Of a DNA stretch of 64,000 nucleotides, positions 23,521-34,740 are shown one piece after another. The position numbers were made by a program, and so were the translations under genes. The notes beneath the pieces were generated by a model. That model saw nothing but the letters and a program-made list of their open reading frames with translations. It ran no database searches and was not told the origin of the DNA. Origin of the DNA: Romanomermis culicivorax. Lineage: Eukaryota; Nematoda; Enoplea; Mermithida; Mermithidae. The stretch covers positions 1,831,282 through 1,895,281 of the forward strand of contig CAWUHX010000008.1 of the NCBI GenBank assembly GCA_963922205.1. Reading direction: 5' to 3'. Every line of letters starts with the position of its first letter. Position 1 is the first letter of the stretch.

Positions 23521-23536
23521 TCCAGAAGGAGGGAAA
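23521..23536 (+). other. Polypurine tract
   Basis: Purine-rich AGAAGGAGGGAAA directly before the LTR TG. It is the plus-strand primer site of LTR retrotransposons. Confidence 0.6.
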
Positions 23537-24439
23537 TGTAACGTACCTGCTAAAGCAGTACTGTAAATATATAGCATACTGTATGTGATAAACATTTATT
23601 AAATATTATTCATTTTCGTATTTTATCATCTCAAGGGAGTCTGGGATTCACACCCAAACATTCCTATAAAATTACGTGAAGTACTTTATTTTGATCCCTT
23701 CACACCCCGGTAGCCCAATTAGGATGCCCCAAATAATTTGCACAAACGGCAGCTGTTCCCCAAGAACCTACACTAAACTACACATTCCACAGCTACCGTA
23801 ATCCCTCGTAAAAATCGTAAACATCACCTGCACACAGTAAAATATGTAGAAGCCCCGCCAGACAGTAGTCTCAAGTGTAACAGTAGCGGCGGCCCCACAA
23901 AACATGTGTATACAGAGAAACCGATACAGGAAGCATGCACAGAAGCACAAAGGTGTGGCCAAGCCCACCGTAGAAAGCAAGCGAAGCACGAAAAGCATAC
24001 AGCACCAGGAAAGCATTAGAAAGGCGTAACTAAGAAAGCATAAAAAGCGTAGCAGGAAGCGACGATTGGCAGAAGAAGATGGACAGAAGCTCGACCTCCC
24101 GCGACCCCCAGGGAGTGGCCCAAAAACGTCGTATAAAAGAAGAAGCAAAGCGTGATTTTATTATTCTTGTAACTTTCAATTTTCGACTTCCGCGCCCCGT
24201 ATTTGCAAGCATTTTTATACTGAGAGCGAGTCTCATTTTTATTCAGAAGCAATTAAGCGGTGTGTACTCGCCGCGTTTATCGTTTATCGTTTGTCGTATC
24301 AACGTCTAAAGCAGCTGTCGATTATTGTAAAGCCCTATCGCCCCGTATTACTCGTCCGCGCCCCGTTCAGTTTTAGCCCTTCCCGCCGTGGAGACCGTTG
24401 GTTGAAAGTAAAGTACCTCACACAAATCTGGTCGTTACA
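23537..24439 (+). repeat. 3' LTR of the Ty3/gypsy element
   Basis: 903 bases beginning TGTAACG and ending CGTTACA, perfect short inverted ends. TATAAAAG at about 24134-24141 is a likely promoter. It is richer in G+C than its surroundings. The frames inside (23768-24512) are not genes. Confidence 0.8.
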
Positions 24440-26459
24440 AGTCTTATTATCAGAGAATGATCCAAAAAGTTTACATTGGTTCACTACTTCATCAGTTTTG
24501 GCTGGAAATTAGAACAATGTTCTATCTAAGTTAACCAATAGCACGTGGCTTTGCTAGTTTTTGACTACAAATTCGGTGTCAATACTTTAATGCAACTCAT
24601 TGGGCATGTAGCCACATACTCTGACTGCCATAAAGTCGATTTGGACTTGAATTAATAATATTTTGACTGAATGGAACAAAAATTCGCACCCGTAGTTTTT
24701 TGGACTTTGTTAAAAAAGCATTTTATCTTGTATAGCTTCCCATGTTAAGGATAACGAGATTAGCCTGCAATGCCTAAAAGTTTTACTTGGACTTTTACAA
24801 ATTTGAGTGAGTGTGTGCACTTTTAAGCAAAAAATTTCATAATATGATTCAAAAATGGCTTCCGTCTGTTCCACTCTGGCACACTCAATGGTTCTTTAAT
24901 TTTTATAAAATTTTGTGGTCATGTGGCTGAGGGATCCAGCCATAACATAGTGAACTTTGATCAATGAAAATCATTATTTGCGATGGGAATCTGAATCTTT
25001 GACAACTGATAAGAAGTGAAATTTAAAGAGTAGTTGCATGTTTATAGTGGAATACAAAGCGTAGAGATTAATGGCTTTCTGCTTTTATTTAAAAAGTGGG
25101 TTTCATGTTTCTGTAGCTTGATGCCACATATTCGTGTGGGGTTTGGGGGAGTCCTGAATCCGGGTAGAAACCTTGCTGACGTCTAGCAGGGTCTTAGCCA
25201 TCCAGGAAATTTTCCCTGTTCCACGATTTTCACATGTTTATATAAAAACTTGGAAATTTTATGCAAAAAACAGGTGGAATATTTTTTAGCAACGAAGTTC
25301 AAAACTCAACAAAATGAATATTTTTTGACTGCTGCAATGATCAACGTAGATGAAAAAAATCGACAGAAAACAAGTTTAACCAAAATTAGGCAAGTTTTTA
25401 GTAATGAAAAATATGAATATTGCTGTGCTTATGGACTTAGGCGACCCTTGAATTTTTTCAAACTTTTGTAAGGTGTAAGGTATATGCAGCGTGTATGTTA
25501 GAGGCAACCTACTAAAGTGAAGTTTCTAAGCATTTTGATGAGTTTTGACAGGATTCACAGCACTCCAAAAAATTTTTCGGCTGACCCCCCCCCCCCATCC
25601 CAATAAATTACCGTGCTGCACGTGGATGAGTTTGAGTAAGGCATGTTAAGCAAACAAATATGACTATTCCAGCAGTTTTTATGTCTAGAAAGTAGCGCTG
25701 AGCTGATGAGATAGTTATAGAAAGAATATGCAGGAGTCAGGATTCGATTCCATTAATGATGCACAACAAAATTATAAGAAAAATATATGTTGCCAGACTT
25801 GATTAGAGTCATATTTATTATTAGCTTCTGCTCTAAAGAGCTAAATCTTTAAACCAAACATCAAAGAAGCTTCCTATCAACTCTGAGGTAATTAAGAAAT
25901 GTTCAAAGTAAATCGCCATAATTTCCTGATATGTGAAGATGTCATCTGCCAGGAGTCGAGTTAAACCAAAAATTGAGGAGAAACTATCGATCTCTAACTT
26001 CAGGTTCTGATTGCATATCATTTATCACGAAAACTGGTCAATTTACTACGTTTAATTAATCCAATAATGAAAGGCATTCATCACCAATTAAGGAACTATG
26101 ACGTGAAAAACTTGAGCCATTCTAACTGAATTTTTTCCAAATCCCATTTTTTGAGGTAGTTTAAGTTAATCTGATTAGACAATGAATCTCTATAGAGTTT
26201 TGAATGAGAAATCTATATCCTGTTTTTTAAATGCCTGTGAAGGATAAAACTAGAACATAATACACAATTCGTTCACTTTCTCTGCTGAACTAATTTTCAT
26301 ATGGTTTGGTGACTTTACTGAAATATCCTTGGAATGCCCGCAGTGAAAATTTTCATATGAAAGCGTTTTTGCGTTCAAAAACTCAACAATCGTTACATTA
26401 AAAAAACAGATCCATCGCCTCAATGTAGATATTTAACTGCACAACATTGTTCAAGTATT
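24440..26459. other. No gene seen
   Basis: About 2 kb of AT-rich sequence with short unremarkable frames and a C13 run near 25587. No similarity to other parts of the window was noticed and no domains are recognisable. Confidence 0.4.
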
Positions 26460-27003
26460 GAAAAAAAGAACTCTTTAAGTGAATAATCAACTGAAAAGTC
26501 GCCCCGCTCATGACTAGGTGAGCATCAAAAAATACATAAAAACAATATTTCCTTGTTAACTCAAGGTACAGTTAAGCATATGACGACGCTTTATGGCTAT
26601 ATGTGACGAAAGTACAAGTTAACAGCTACATAATTGAGCTAACAAAAGCTCGGCATAATTCTGAGATTTTGAGAGGTCGAAAGATAAATCTGCTACAATC
26701 TGGGGCGGCATGCTTGAAAATTTCGTCATTTTTAGTCCTTGTGTACAATTTTCTTATATTTCCTACAGCTGCACTCTGCTTAACATGAACCGCTTTCGAA
26801 AGTATAATTCCAAGAATTCGAAAATTACCATAAACACTGATCGCGCGATTTCGGAAAAGACTGCAACACTTAAGTCTGTCGAAAGTATTGAGCTTTCAAA
26901 CAGAATTTTGACTGATATTAAGGATTTGCTAAGAGTGACCATGAAGCCATCTCAGATACGAACTGTTGCAGAATTATAAGACAATGCTGTTCTCTTTGCT
27001 CAG
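26460..27003. repeat. Repeat X, copy A
   Basis: Matches 33590-34141 at moderate identity (for example the CTCATGACTAGGTGAGCA block). It is part of the tandem unit that separates Hint copies. It contains the small frame noted next. Confidence 0.5.
26782..26979 (+). pseudogene. Small unknown reading frame
   Basis: From an ATG just after a plausible TTCCTACAG acceptor, a 65-codon frame (MNRFRKYNSKNSKITINT and onward) ends in TAA. It is basic and Ser/Lys/Ile-rich, with no recognised domain. The paralogous sequence at 33920-34110 has early stops, so at least one copy is dead. It could be a transposon remnant. Confidence 0.25.
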
Positions 27004-27080
27004 TTGGTTTAGCGAATTGGACTGTGCTGACATTGGGCACATGCTAGTGCGGTTGCAGCCTTTGGATCGAGCCTAGCCAC
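26989..27080 (+). repeat. tRNA-like (SINE-type) promoter sequence
   Basis: TTGCTCAGTTGG (26996-27007) fits the pol III A box except at one base. GATCGAGCC (27065-27073) fits the B box. No tRNA acceptor stem pairs around them, so this looks like a tRNA-derived SINE head rather than a tRNA gene. Confidence 0.3.
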
Positions 27081-27169
27081 AAGAAGATGCTCCATGGAGA
27101 TGTCTCAATACTGACGATCAGACAAATTAGGTGGTGGAATGATGAACGCTACGCAATGTACCAAAATAT

Positions 27170-27412
27170 ATTTTATAAATCGAGAAGTTTTTCAATGAAG
27201 ATACAATCCCTGAGGAATTTGATGACGGTCAATTTTCTGAGGAAATATGTCACGAAACCAGCATAAACCAGCAGATGAATATTTTCTATGTGGGAGAAAG
27301 ATAACAAAAGTATATTGTTGACAAATAAGTCATGTGATTCAGTAAAAGGTTCAAAGGCACCTAACGCCTGCTTTTGTCCGGTTCTAATTACTTTCCTTTT
27401 CTGTAGAATAGA
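27170..27412 (-). pseudogene. Hint/Hog fragment, C-terminal part
   Basis: Aligns with the last third of the Hint exons (compare 17865-18105) but is frameshifted and diverged. It belongs to an older partial Hint copy that lies upstream of the intact exon in each tandem unit. It is cut at its right by an inverted-repeat element. The matching N-terminal part survives at 37288-37510. Confidence 0.65.
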
Positions 27413-28250
27413 CGGCCGATATTAGATCTCAGACACTAGAGCGCGGGAACATTAGAGTGCTGACATCAGAGCACAGGGACATAAAAGTGCGTGCAGTAGA
27501 GCGCAGAGACATTAGATCACAAGACAATGGAGCACAGAAAAATTGGATCAGAGCAGTATAAAAAAACGAAAACGAAATAATTTGAAAAACAACTGCTTTT
27601 CCGTCCATACTTTCACAGTCCTACTGTTTAATATTATCGTAAAAGCAAAAAAAACGTCATAGGTTTATTCCGATTTTTGCGAGATCTGACGAAAATTAGT
27701 TCAGCCATCAATTATGTGAAACCTCTCCACAAAAAAACTGTGTGAGCTTTTTTCCAAAAACAAGGGTACTTTGTACTTTTTTCGAGTTGATTTATATTTT
27801 TATCTATGGTGAAACTACCATGGGGATACTTTCTAGTTCCTTTGCAAAAACACTTTCTGAATAGATAAATAGCGGAATCAATGCTTGTTCGAGTAGTTAG
27901 TAAAAAAGGTGGAGCATGCAAATCTTTTACATGGAATTTGCAAGACGCAAAAAATAGGAAATATATGACCTTTGAACAAAATTATTTCCTTTCGTATGTT
28001 TGAATTCATCTTGAATTCCTAACTCACATTCAGAATAACACACACAGTTTTTTGTCAGGTTTTAAAACACTTTGTCATCTTTTGAAATAATGCTGCTTGC
28101 AAAGTTTTTTTTCATTTTCAAAAAAAATTTAAAATTTTTGTCGGTTGCAGACCGGGGCACATTGGTTCGAAAAAATCAGTTTTTTTCAAATGCACTCTAA
28201 TGTCCCTGTGCTCTATTGTCCTCTACTCTGGTGTCCCTGTGAAAATCGAT
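27413..28250. mobile_element. GCTCTAATGTCC-motif element, unit 2
   Basis: The left end (27424-27560) carries repeats of an AGAGCACAGGGACATT-like motif of about 17 bp. The right end (28185-28246) carries the inverted motif (GCTCTAATGTCCCT). Inner sequence 27669-28180 recurs at 34141-34615. It is a non-autonomous DNA element inserted in the Hint pseudogene. Confidence 0.5.
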
Positions 28251-28399
28251 AATGACCTATCGCTCCACTTATACATGCTATATCCATGCTAGTATTTTTC
28301 AATATGTTCAATGGATATAGGTATTAGGTACTCATGTCGGATTATGCACACAGAAGAAAATAAACATCGTAGAGACACAATAAACTAATAAACATCGTA

Positions 28400-28600
28400 G
28401 ATGCAGAAGTTAAGCTACAGCTTAGCTTCCAATGCAAAACATGTGAAAACGCTAAGCTGAGGCTTAAGCTGGTGCTCAGCAACAGCTTCGCTGAGCTGCA
28501 GCTTAACTTCTTGGTAATACTGACTTAAGCTCCAGCTTAACCAAGACGGTTTTAAGCTCAATCCCAGACTTGCTACAGCTTTATAGTAATACTGGCCCCT
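28400..28600. mobile_element. TTAAGCT hairpin element
   Basis: GAAGTTAAGCTACAGCTTAG pairs with CTGAGCTGCAGCTTAACTTC, and AAGCT motifs recur in both orientations. It is a small foldback element. The end is shared with unit 1 at about 16510-16600. Confidence 0.45.
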
Positions 28601-28604
28601 GATT

Positions 28605-28690
28605 TTAGCCTTTGCATCAAATTGAATCCAGCTTTTCAGTTCAAGTAAAGCAGTGAACCAAATTTTCGGGATCCATGTTGGAGGACATTG
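28605..28690 (-). pseudogene. Hint fragment, unit 2
   Basis: About 80 bases reading like the Hint core on the minus strand (ALLELKSWIQFDAK). It is the remaining N-terminal side of the broken Hint copy in unit 2. Confidence 0.5.
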
Positions 28691-29441
28691 ATTTCATCTT
28701 CATCAAAAAGGCATCCCTGAATCAAATGGGACTACCATAGTATCTAAACCTAAGTAAATTATTTCGGAAAATTTATCCAGAGCACATTGTAATGTACCTG
28801 AGAAATGTGACATGTAGACCTTTTTTTCACTCGGGGAAATGCAAATCTTCCAATTGAAGCTTCAATTGATTAAAGAGAATTTGGAATACAGTGTCGGTTT
28901 AACTGTGAATCCATCTTTAATTTTCCAAGAAAGGATGTTTTTATGTCGCAATAAGGTCAACTTTTACTATTTCAATGTATTATAATGACATACTGATCCT
29001 AATTGAAGAACAGAGATGGAAAAATCCGATCCTACAACATACCTACAATTTTATTTCGATTTTTAATCTTTAATCTTACTCTTAAATAATAAAGTTGACG
29101 AAATTCAATAAAAATTTTCCACAACATTTTTCTACTAATATGATGAAATGAATTGTCATAAATATGTTTATGTGTAATGTTAAGCCCTTGAGTATCCTAA
29201 ATGAAAATTCAATGCATCTAAGTAAATTAGGATACCTTTGGTATTCTGAATACAAAAGGGACAAAATCTAATAATCAACCTGTACAAAACTTTATCCTAA
29301 GCCTGAGGTAACTTAAGTCTGTTGAAAAATGAATCACTATCGTCTAGTGATGCCTTGGGATCCTTTTACTTTGATTTGATTATTGATATTGATTATTACT
29401 GATTGATTACATTGATACTGTACGTTATTTTCATCAACTCT
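28691..29441. other. Hint unit 2, 3' flank
   Basis: Non-coding spacer between the Hint fragment and the Hint exon. It contains the uninterrupted TA site (28745-28746) at which the pogo-like MITE sits in unit 3. Confidence 0.5.
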
Positions 29442-30083
29442 TTATTCCGAACAATGTGCAAACAAATTCGACAAATCGAGAAAGTTAAGCAATGAAAATG
29501 CAATACCTGAAGATTTTACAGATGGTACGACTGTTCGGAGGAAATAGGTCATAATACCAGCATATTGAAACATAAATTCTTGAAGATAAACATTTTCTAC
29601 ATGCGTGAAAGATGACACGAGTATGTCATTGACAAATAAGTTACGGGATTCTGTAAGTGGCGCATAGGCACCTGACATTTGCTTCAGTTGAATTTTGATC
29701 ACTTCTCTTTTCCTTAACGAGTCGCCGTATCTCACGTAAAGGTGGTCCCCAACACGGACGTTTGCAGCCCTCGTCAAATTCATCACGTCGTTGTAACCAC
29801 TTTTATAAATCAAGTGATCAGGCGTGATGTGCAAGAAATGTGAATCTTCTAATTGAATGAACAGAAAACTGATTCTAACCTTCGAATCGAAATGAATCCA
29901 GCTTTTCAATTTCGAAAAAATCTGCGTTCGGCTTTTATTGTAACTTGCAAACGAAAAGGACAGTAAGGATTCCCCGTCCACTGTATTTGATATATCGCTA
30001 AATTTTTTTGATCCGTGGTTGAGAAAAATGATTTTGTCAGCACCGGCGAAGCATCCACCGCTAGGCAATGTTTGTGACGATGT
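29442..30083 (-). CDS. Hedgehog-type Hint/Hog domain exon, unit 2
   Basis: About 213 codons on the minus strand, starting after TTTTTTTAAAG (phase 0, as in unit 1) and ending at a TAA overlapping AATAAA. All main Hint features are kept: GGCFAGADKI with the nucleophile Cys, ITPDHLIYK with the TxxH Thr and His, and GAYAPLTESRNLFVND. The Cys that follows the APLT block in Hedgehog is Ser here (LVSSF). It is the most diverged of the three copies but the frame is intact. The missing N-terminal exons mean it is either the last exon of an unseen gene or an orphan duplicated exon. Confidence 0.75.
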   Translation of the reverse strand, partial: TSSQTLPSGGCFAGADKIIFLNHGSKKFSDISNTVDGESLLSFSFASYNKSRTQIFSKLKSWIHFDSKVRISFLFIQLEDSHFLHITPDHLIYKSGYNDVMNLTRAANVRVGDHLYVRYGDSLRKREVIKIQLKQMSGAYAPLTESRNLFVNDILVSSFTHVENVYLQEFMFQYAGIMTYFLRTVVPSVKSSGIAFSLLNFLDLSNLFAHCSE

Positions 30084-30844
30084 CTTTAAAAAAACATTTG
30101 ATTTTGATAGTAAACTGAGAAAAAATCCTCATTCTTAATTAGGGTTCACAATATTGCATTGGCCCTAATATAGCCAACTTTTCAATAGAATTTGCGAGCT
30201 CTATAAAAATGGTAATGAATCAAAATTTTTCTAGGAAAATTTTTTATGTCTGCTTCAATTGTAATTGTCAACAACAAACTCTCTGCATCGTTTAACTACA
30301 GTTCAAATGTATCTGAGACTCCTAATGACCTTGAAATCTACGATGGCCAGCATACATGTTCATGTGGAGTTGGGAAATGGACCCCCAGCAGAATTTTTAT
30401 GCTGTGCATGTATTTCGATTAGTAACTGGATCCCACTGGAAGTGATTATTGGAACTATTTTTCGGAGATGACAGCATATGTGTACAACAGCTAAAATCTG
30501 TTTATCAATAGAAAGTTGAGGTTTCAAGCTTTAATAATTTTTTCGCAATGTGTTAATAGAATTCAACTTCTATAGAAAGGAGTGTAAGACATTGGCGTTA
30601 ATCATGTTTTTTCCCATACAAACACGGCTTGAGCATTGTCTATTAGGTAGGCAGTACGTTGAAATAAGATCTTCAACAATTGAGTGCTAGCTGACGTTAA
30701 CAGTTGAAAATTTCTTCTTGACGGAAATTTTACGTGATTGATAGGGACATGATAGAAAATCTCACGCGCAGCCAGGTTGGTTGGTGAACACAATTTTTAG
30801 CGAAGCCAAACAGTGGCTGCAGGATGTTTTCCGCACTCACTGAC
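30084..30844. other. Hint unit 2, 5' flank
   Basis: Conserved with 18472-19254 and 39823-40614. The frame at 30602-30793 looks peptide-like but lacks an acceptor and is frameshifted in the other units. No gene is called. Confidence 0.4.
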
Positions 30845-31915
30845 AAACTGAGACAACCAAAGTGAGCAATCCCCAAATGAGCGATTCCTATGTGAGCGAC
30901 TTCCAACTGAGCGAATTCCAAACAAGCGATCGAGGACTTGGTGACACTTTCTTCATATTTTCCTACTATACTTCATATTTTTCTCTGTATATTTCTTTTG
31001 TTCGTTTTCTGTGTGTATTGTTGTTTTCTTGTTCTAACGTTTTCATCTTTTGTCGGACTTTCTTTCATTTTCTTTCTTCTTGTCATCTTATCTTTTCTTT
31101 TTCTGCCTACGATACAATACGTTACAAGTTGTCATTTTAAATAACCGTAGTCTTTTATATAATTCTTGTACAGTTTGGCATTCTTGGGTCTGTGATCGTT
31201 GTAAGTCTGAATATCTACATTAAAAATATAAAAAAGAATGTTCGAAGAAACAAAAAATCAAGAGAAGAGAGCTGTCAACAAAAAAGGCATTAAGAATAAG
31301 TGAAAAAAGTGGAAAAACATTAGAAAAAGAAGAAAACTTGAATAAAGTAATAAGAAAAAACAGCAAGATAGAAAGAGCAGCAATGATGAAAGAAAAAAAA
31401 GTGAAAAACGAACAAAAAGGAGAAAGAATCAGGAGAATAGGAAGAGAGAAAGATAAAGAAGTAAAATCGAAAACCAAGTTGAAAAATAAGAAAGAATGGA
31501 GAAAAAATCACAGAAGAAAATTGAATAGGAAATAAAACGTGCCGAATTGTATAAGAACTATATGGGAGACAATGCTTATTAAAAATGGCAACTTGTAAAG
31601 TACTGTTTCGTGAGCAAATAGAAAACTGTATGTAAAAAGGAAGAACAAAATTGGAGAAAGCAGGAAAAAAAGTTAAAAAGGCAAAGACATAAAGGAAAAC
31701 ATAAGCAACACACAGAACGAAAGAAAGAAAGAAATATATACAAAGAAAACTAAAAGGTGAAGAAGAATAATCTGAAGAAAGCCTTATTACATTCTCTATC
31801 GCTCGTTTGAGATCGCCCAGTTTGGAATTCACTCATTTGGGAATTCGGTCATTTGTGAATCGCTCAATTGAGAATCACTCTCTTGGGAACAGCCAATCTA
31901 GAAATTCCATCCCCA
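30845..31915. mobile_element. Foldback element, GAGCGA-motif family, unit 2
   Basis: Iterated GAGCGATTCC motifs lie at 30860-30930 and inverted ones at 31800-31890, with pyrimidine-rich and purine-rich inverted arms between. It is shorter than the unit 1 and 3 copies. The long frames inside are low-complexity shadows of the purine/pyrimidine arms. Confidence 0.6.
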
Positions 31916-32503
31916 ATCAAATTCGCATCCCAAAGCTTGAAAATCAACGTAATCAGAATAGTACAGTAATACAAGGAGCTAACCTGCAAAGGAAACCATA
32001 TCAAAAGATATACTGTAATGATAAATATATTCATTGCGTCCAGAACAAGTGAGGTTGGAGTAAAGTCAATATTTATTCACTAGAAAGTATAAGCAGCTGT
32101 TTAAAAGGATGAACAGGCTAGATATTTTCCTAGTTACTTCACTAAGATCACAAAACCACGTTATAATTTAGTCCAGCAAAAAATCGGTGAATGGAATGTG
32201 TACCAGGTTCTAGTTTGATCATTATTATTCGGAAGCATTTCACGAAAAACAGGATATAAACTTGTCGTTCATAATGCATGGCGTTTTACTATCTCATTAG
32301 AAGACTTAATTTTATTTACTTGGAATATTGCCCAAAAATTAGGATTTAAAAAATCTGTCAGAATAACGTCACGATTCATCAATTGGCACGATGATGGATC
32401 TCTTTCCTTATTCGATTAATTGAATGTAGAAGAAAGACCCATTTTCATGATAAATGATATCCAATCAGATCCTGAAATTGGTGAACGCACATCTATTTTT
32501 TAG
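31916..32503 (+). pseudogene. Decayed unknown coding region, unit 2
   Basis: Two stretches look protein-coding. About 31916-32052 reads IPKLENQRNQNSTVIQGANL and onward. A single frame at 32141-32503 (121 codons) reads KITKPRYNLVQQKIGEW, then RFTISLEDLILFTWNIAQ and FINWHDDGSLSLFD. That frame is broken by stops at 32216-32218 and 32417-32419. A more decayed copy lies at about 42012-42370. I do not recognise the family. A transposon gene or host gene fragment are both possible. Confidence 0.45.
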
Positions 32504-32730
32504 AAGGTATATACTGGAGTAGTTATGATTTTCATCTCAATTTTTAACTGTCGATGCGGATTTTACGGTTACTGACCAATGACATCTCAACCTATCAGAA
32601 AAAAAAATTGTTTAAAATTTTTTAAAATCTAGCAATACCAAAGTTAATATAACATTTCGTCGAAGGTCGATTTTGAAATTTAATTGTTTTTCACATGCAA
32701 ACCGATTGTCAAATACAAAGTCTGACAATC

Positions 32731-33445
32731 TTAAGCTGAATTCAGAAGTGAAAAAAATCATAAGATTCGTATCGCCGACTTTTGCCGATTTCGTAGGAAT
32801 TTTATGGGCGACAGTTCCCGATTCTACCCATCGAGAAATAAAAAAATCTTAATATTTTTGTCGCCAACAGTGGCGACAGTCGACGACAATTGGCGATATA
32901 GTCGGTTACTGTCGCTGATTTTAATCCTAGGAATTGCGGATGAAATTCTGTAAATAAAACACTGTTCTATTTTCCAGGATTGTCGCTGATTTTTTGCATT
33001 TGCTAAGCATACGAATAAAATTTTGCTCCAGGCATCGCAAGGTTTTTTCCAGCTATGTCCGAAGAATATAAAACCGAAACAACATCGAGTGTGCAAGTTC
33101 ATACAATCCACATGTGTGGGGAAGAAAATTTTGTTTCGTTATTTTCAGGTACAACCTGTTTTTGTTTTTTATGATAGAATTGTCTACATCAGTTTTGCCA
33201 AAAACTTTATCAGGTAACGTCCCGTTTCCCCGAAAGCACCTATTCCCTGAATGATTAATAAAATTCCCTTTTTTCCGAACAATGCGTTCGTCCCTATTCC
33301 CTGACCGTCCCGATTCCCCGAATATTGGATAAAATAGCATTCTGCATTCCCCAAATGATTACTAAAATTCTATAAATCGGCGGCTGTCACTAGTTGTCAC
33401 TGACTGCTAACGATTAATGGTAATCAAATCCTAGGAATACGCGAC
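32731..33445. mobile_element. GTCGCC-motif element, unit 2
   Basis: The left terminus TTAAGCTGAATTCAG is at 32731-32745. Arrays of GTCGCCGATT-like motifs lie at 32770-32920 and 33380-33430, with a central segment similar to 3160-3560. Non-autonomous. Confidence 0.55.
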
Positions 33446-33589
33446 ATGAATTGGCTAGCACTCTTATCTAAAATATGTCGTGCACATTTCTCCAAAATTG
33501 AGGTAAAAGAATGGAAATTCGATTTGAGTATTTATACGGGCCCGTACAGAGGCTACACAAAAGATACCCTGTACAAAACATGTACATTA

Positions 33590-34615
33590 AAAAAAGAACT
33601 CATTAAATGGATAATCGACTAAAATGTCGTCTTGCTCATGACTAGGTGAGCAACAAAAAATACATAAAAACAATATTGTCTTTTCAACTCAATGTACAGT
33701 TAAATATGTAGCAACACTTTATGGATATGTGTGAGGAAAGTAAAAGTTGACATCTAGATGAGCAAACGGGAACTTGGAAGAGTTCCTGTACTTTGTGAAG
33801 AAGTGGGATGATAAATAATCCATAAATCCATAAATCAGCAACAATCTGGGAGAAGTGCTCGAAAATTTTTTCATGTGTCGTCGTTGTGTACAATTTTTTT
33901 CTATTGTGCACTCAAACTTAACATGAACTGCTTTTGAAAGCATTCCGAAAATCCGAAAATTACCATAAAAACTGATCAAGTGATTTCAAAGAAGAGTGCA
34001 ACATTTAAGTCTGTCAAAAATTTTTGGCATTCAAACATAAACTTTCACTGCTATTGAGGATTTGTTTAGAGTGACTATTGCAGCTATCTCAGCAACGAAC
34101 TTTTGCAGAATTATAAGACAGTACTGTTCTCTTAGCTCAGTTTCGATTTTTACGAGATTTGACAAAAATTAGTTCGGCCATCAATTATAGGAAATCTCTC
34201 TACAAAAAAACTGCATGAGCTTTTCCAAAAACTAGAGTGCCTTATAGTTTTTCAAAGTTGATATCTATCTTTATATTTGGTGAAACCACCACGGGGATAC
34301 TTCCTATCCTCTTTGCATAATAACTTACTGGGTAGATAAAAGACTCAATGCTTGTTCAAGTAGCTAGTAAAAGGATGGTGTATGCAAATCTTTCATACAA
34401 AGTTGCAAAAAGCAAAAAATCGCAAATGTATGACCTTTGAACCAAACTGTTTTTTTTCTTATGCTCGAATTCATTTTGAATTCCTAACTCGCATTCAAAG
34501 TGACACATGCAGTTTTTTGTTAGCTCAAAACTTTTTTAGCTTTTGAAATAAAGCCACTAGCAAAGTATTCCTTTTTTATGTTCAAAAACAATTTGAAATG
34601 TTCATTGCAGGACAG
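33590..34615. repeat. Repeat X, copy B
   Basis: 33590-34141 matches 26460-27003. The sequence then jumps to a match with 27669-28140, lacking the stretch that in copy A contains the Hint fragment and the left motif array. Any frames are broken. Confidence 0.5.
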
Positions 34616-34654
34616 GTGTCATATTAAGTGAAAAGTGGAGCCATGTCACAATTG

Positions 34655-34740
34655 ATGAGAATGTGATCTGTCACATTAGATGAGAATGTGATCTGTCACA
34701 TTAGATGAGAATGTGATCTGTCACATTGATGGAAGATCTG
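34655..34740. repeat. 25-bp tandem repeat
   Basis: Just over three copies of a 25-base unit beginning GATGAGAATGTGATCTGTC. Each contains the near-palindrome AATGTGATCTGTCACATT. Confidence 0.8.

Larger units (their letters stand above)
20453..24439 (+). mobile_element. 5'-truncated Ty3/gypsy retrotransposon
   Basis: Contains pol (RT, RNase H, integrase), a purine tract (23521-23536) and a complete 3' LTR. The 5' LTR, gag and protease are absent. The left junction falls inside the foldback element of Hint unit 1, judged by comparison with unit 3 at 41797. It is probably a deleted or recombined copy. Confidence 0.85.

Noticed and set aside
23768-24512. Frames downstream of gypsy pol, considered as an envelope gene
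   Set aside because: They lie within the LTR, are short and overlap on both strands. No signal peptide or transmembrane arrangement of an envelope protein is present.
30602-30793. Peptide-like frame upstream of Hint unit 2 as a preceding exon
   Set aside because: It has no ATG, a TAA lies just upstream with no AG acceptor between, and the same region is frameshifted in units 1 and 3.
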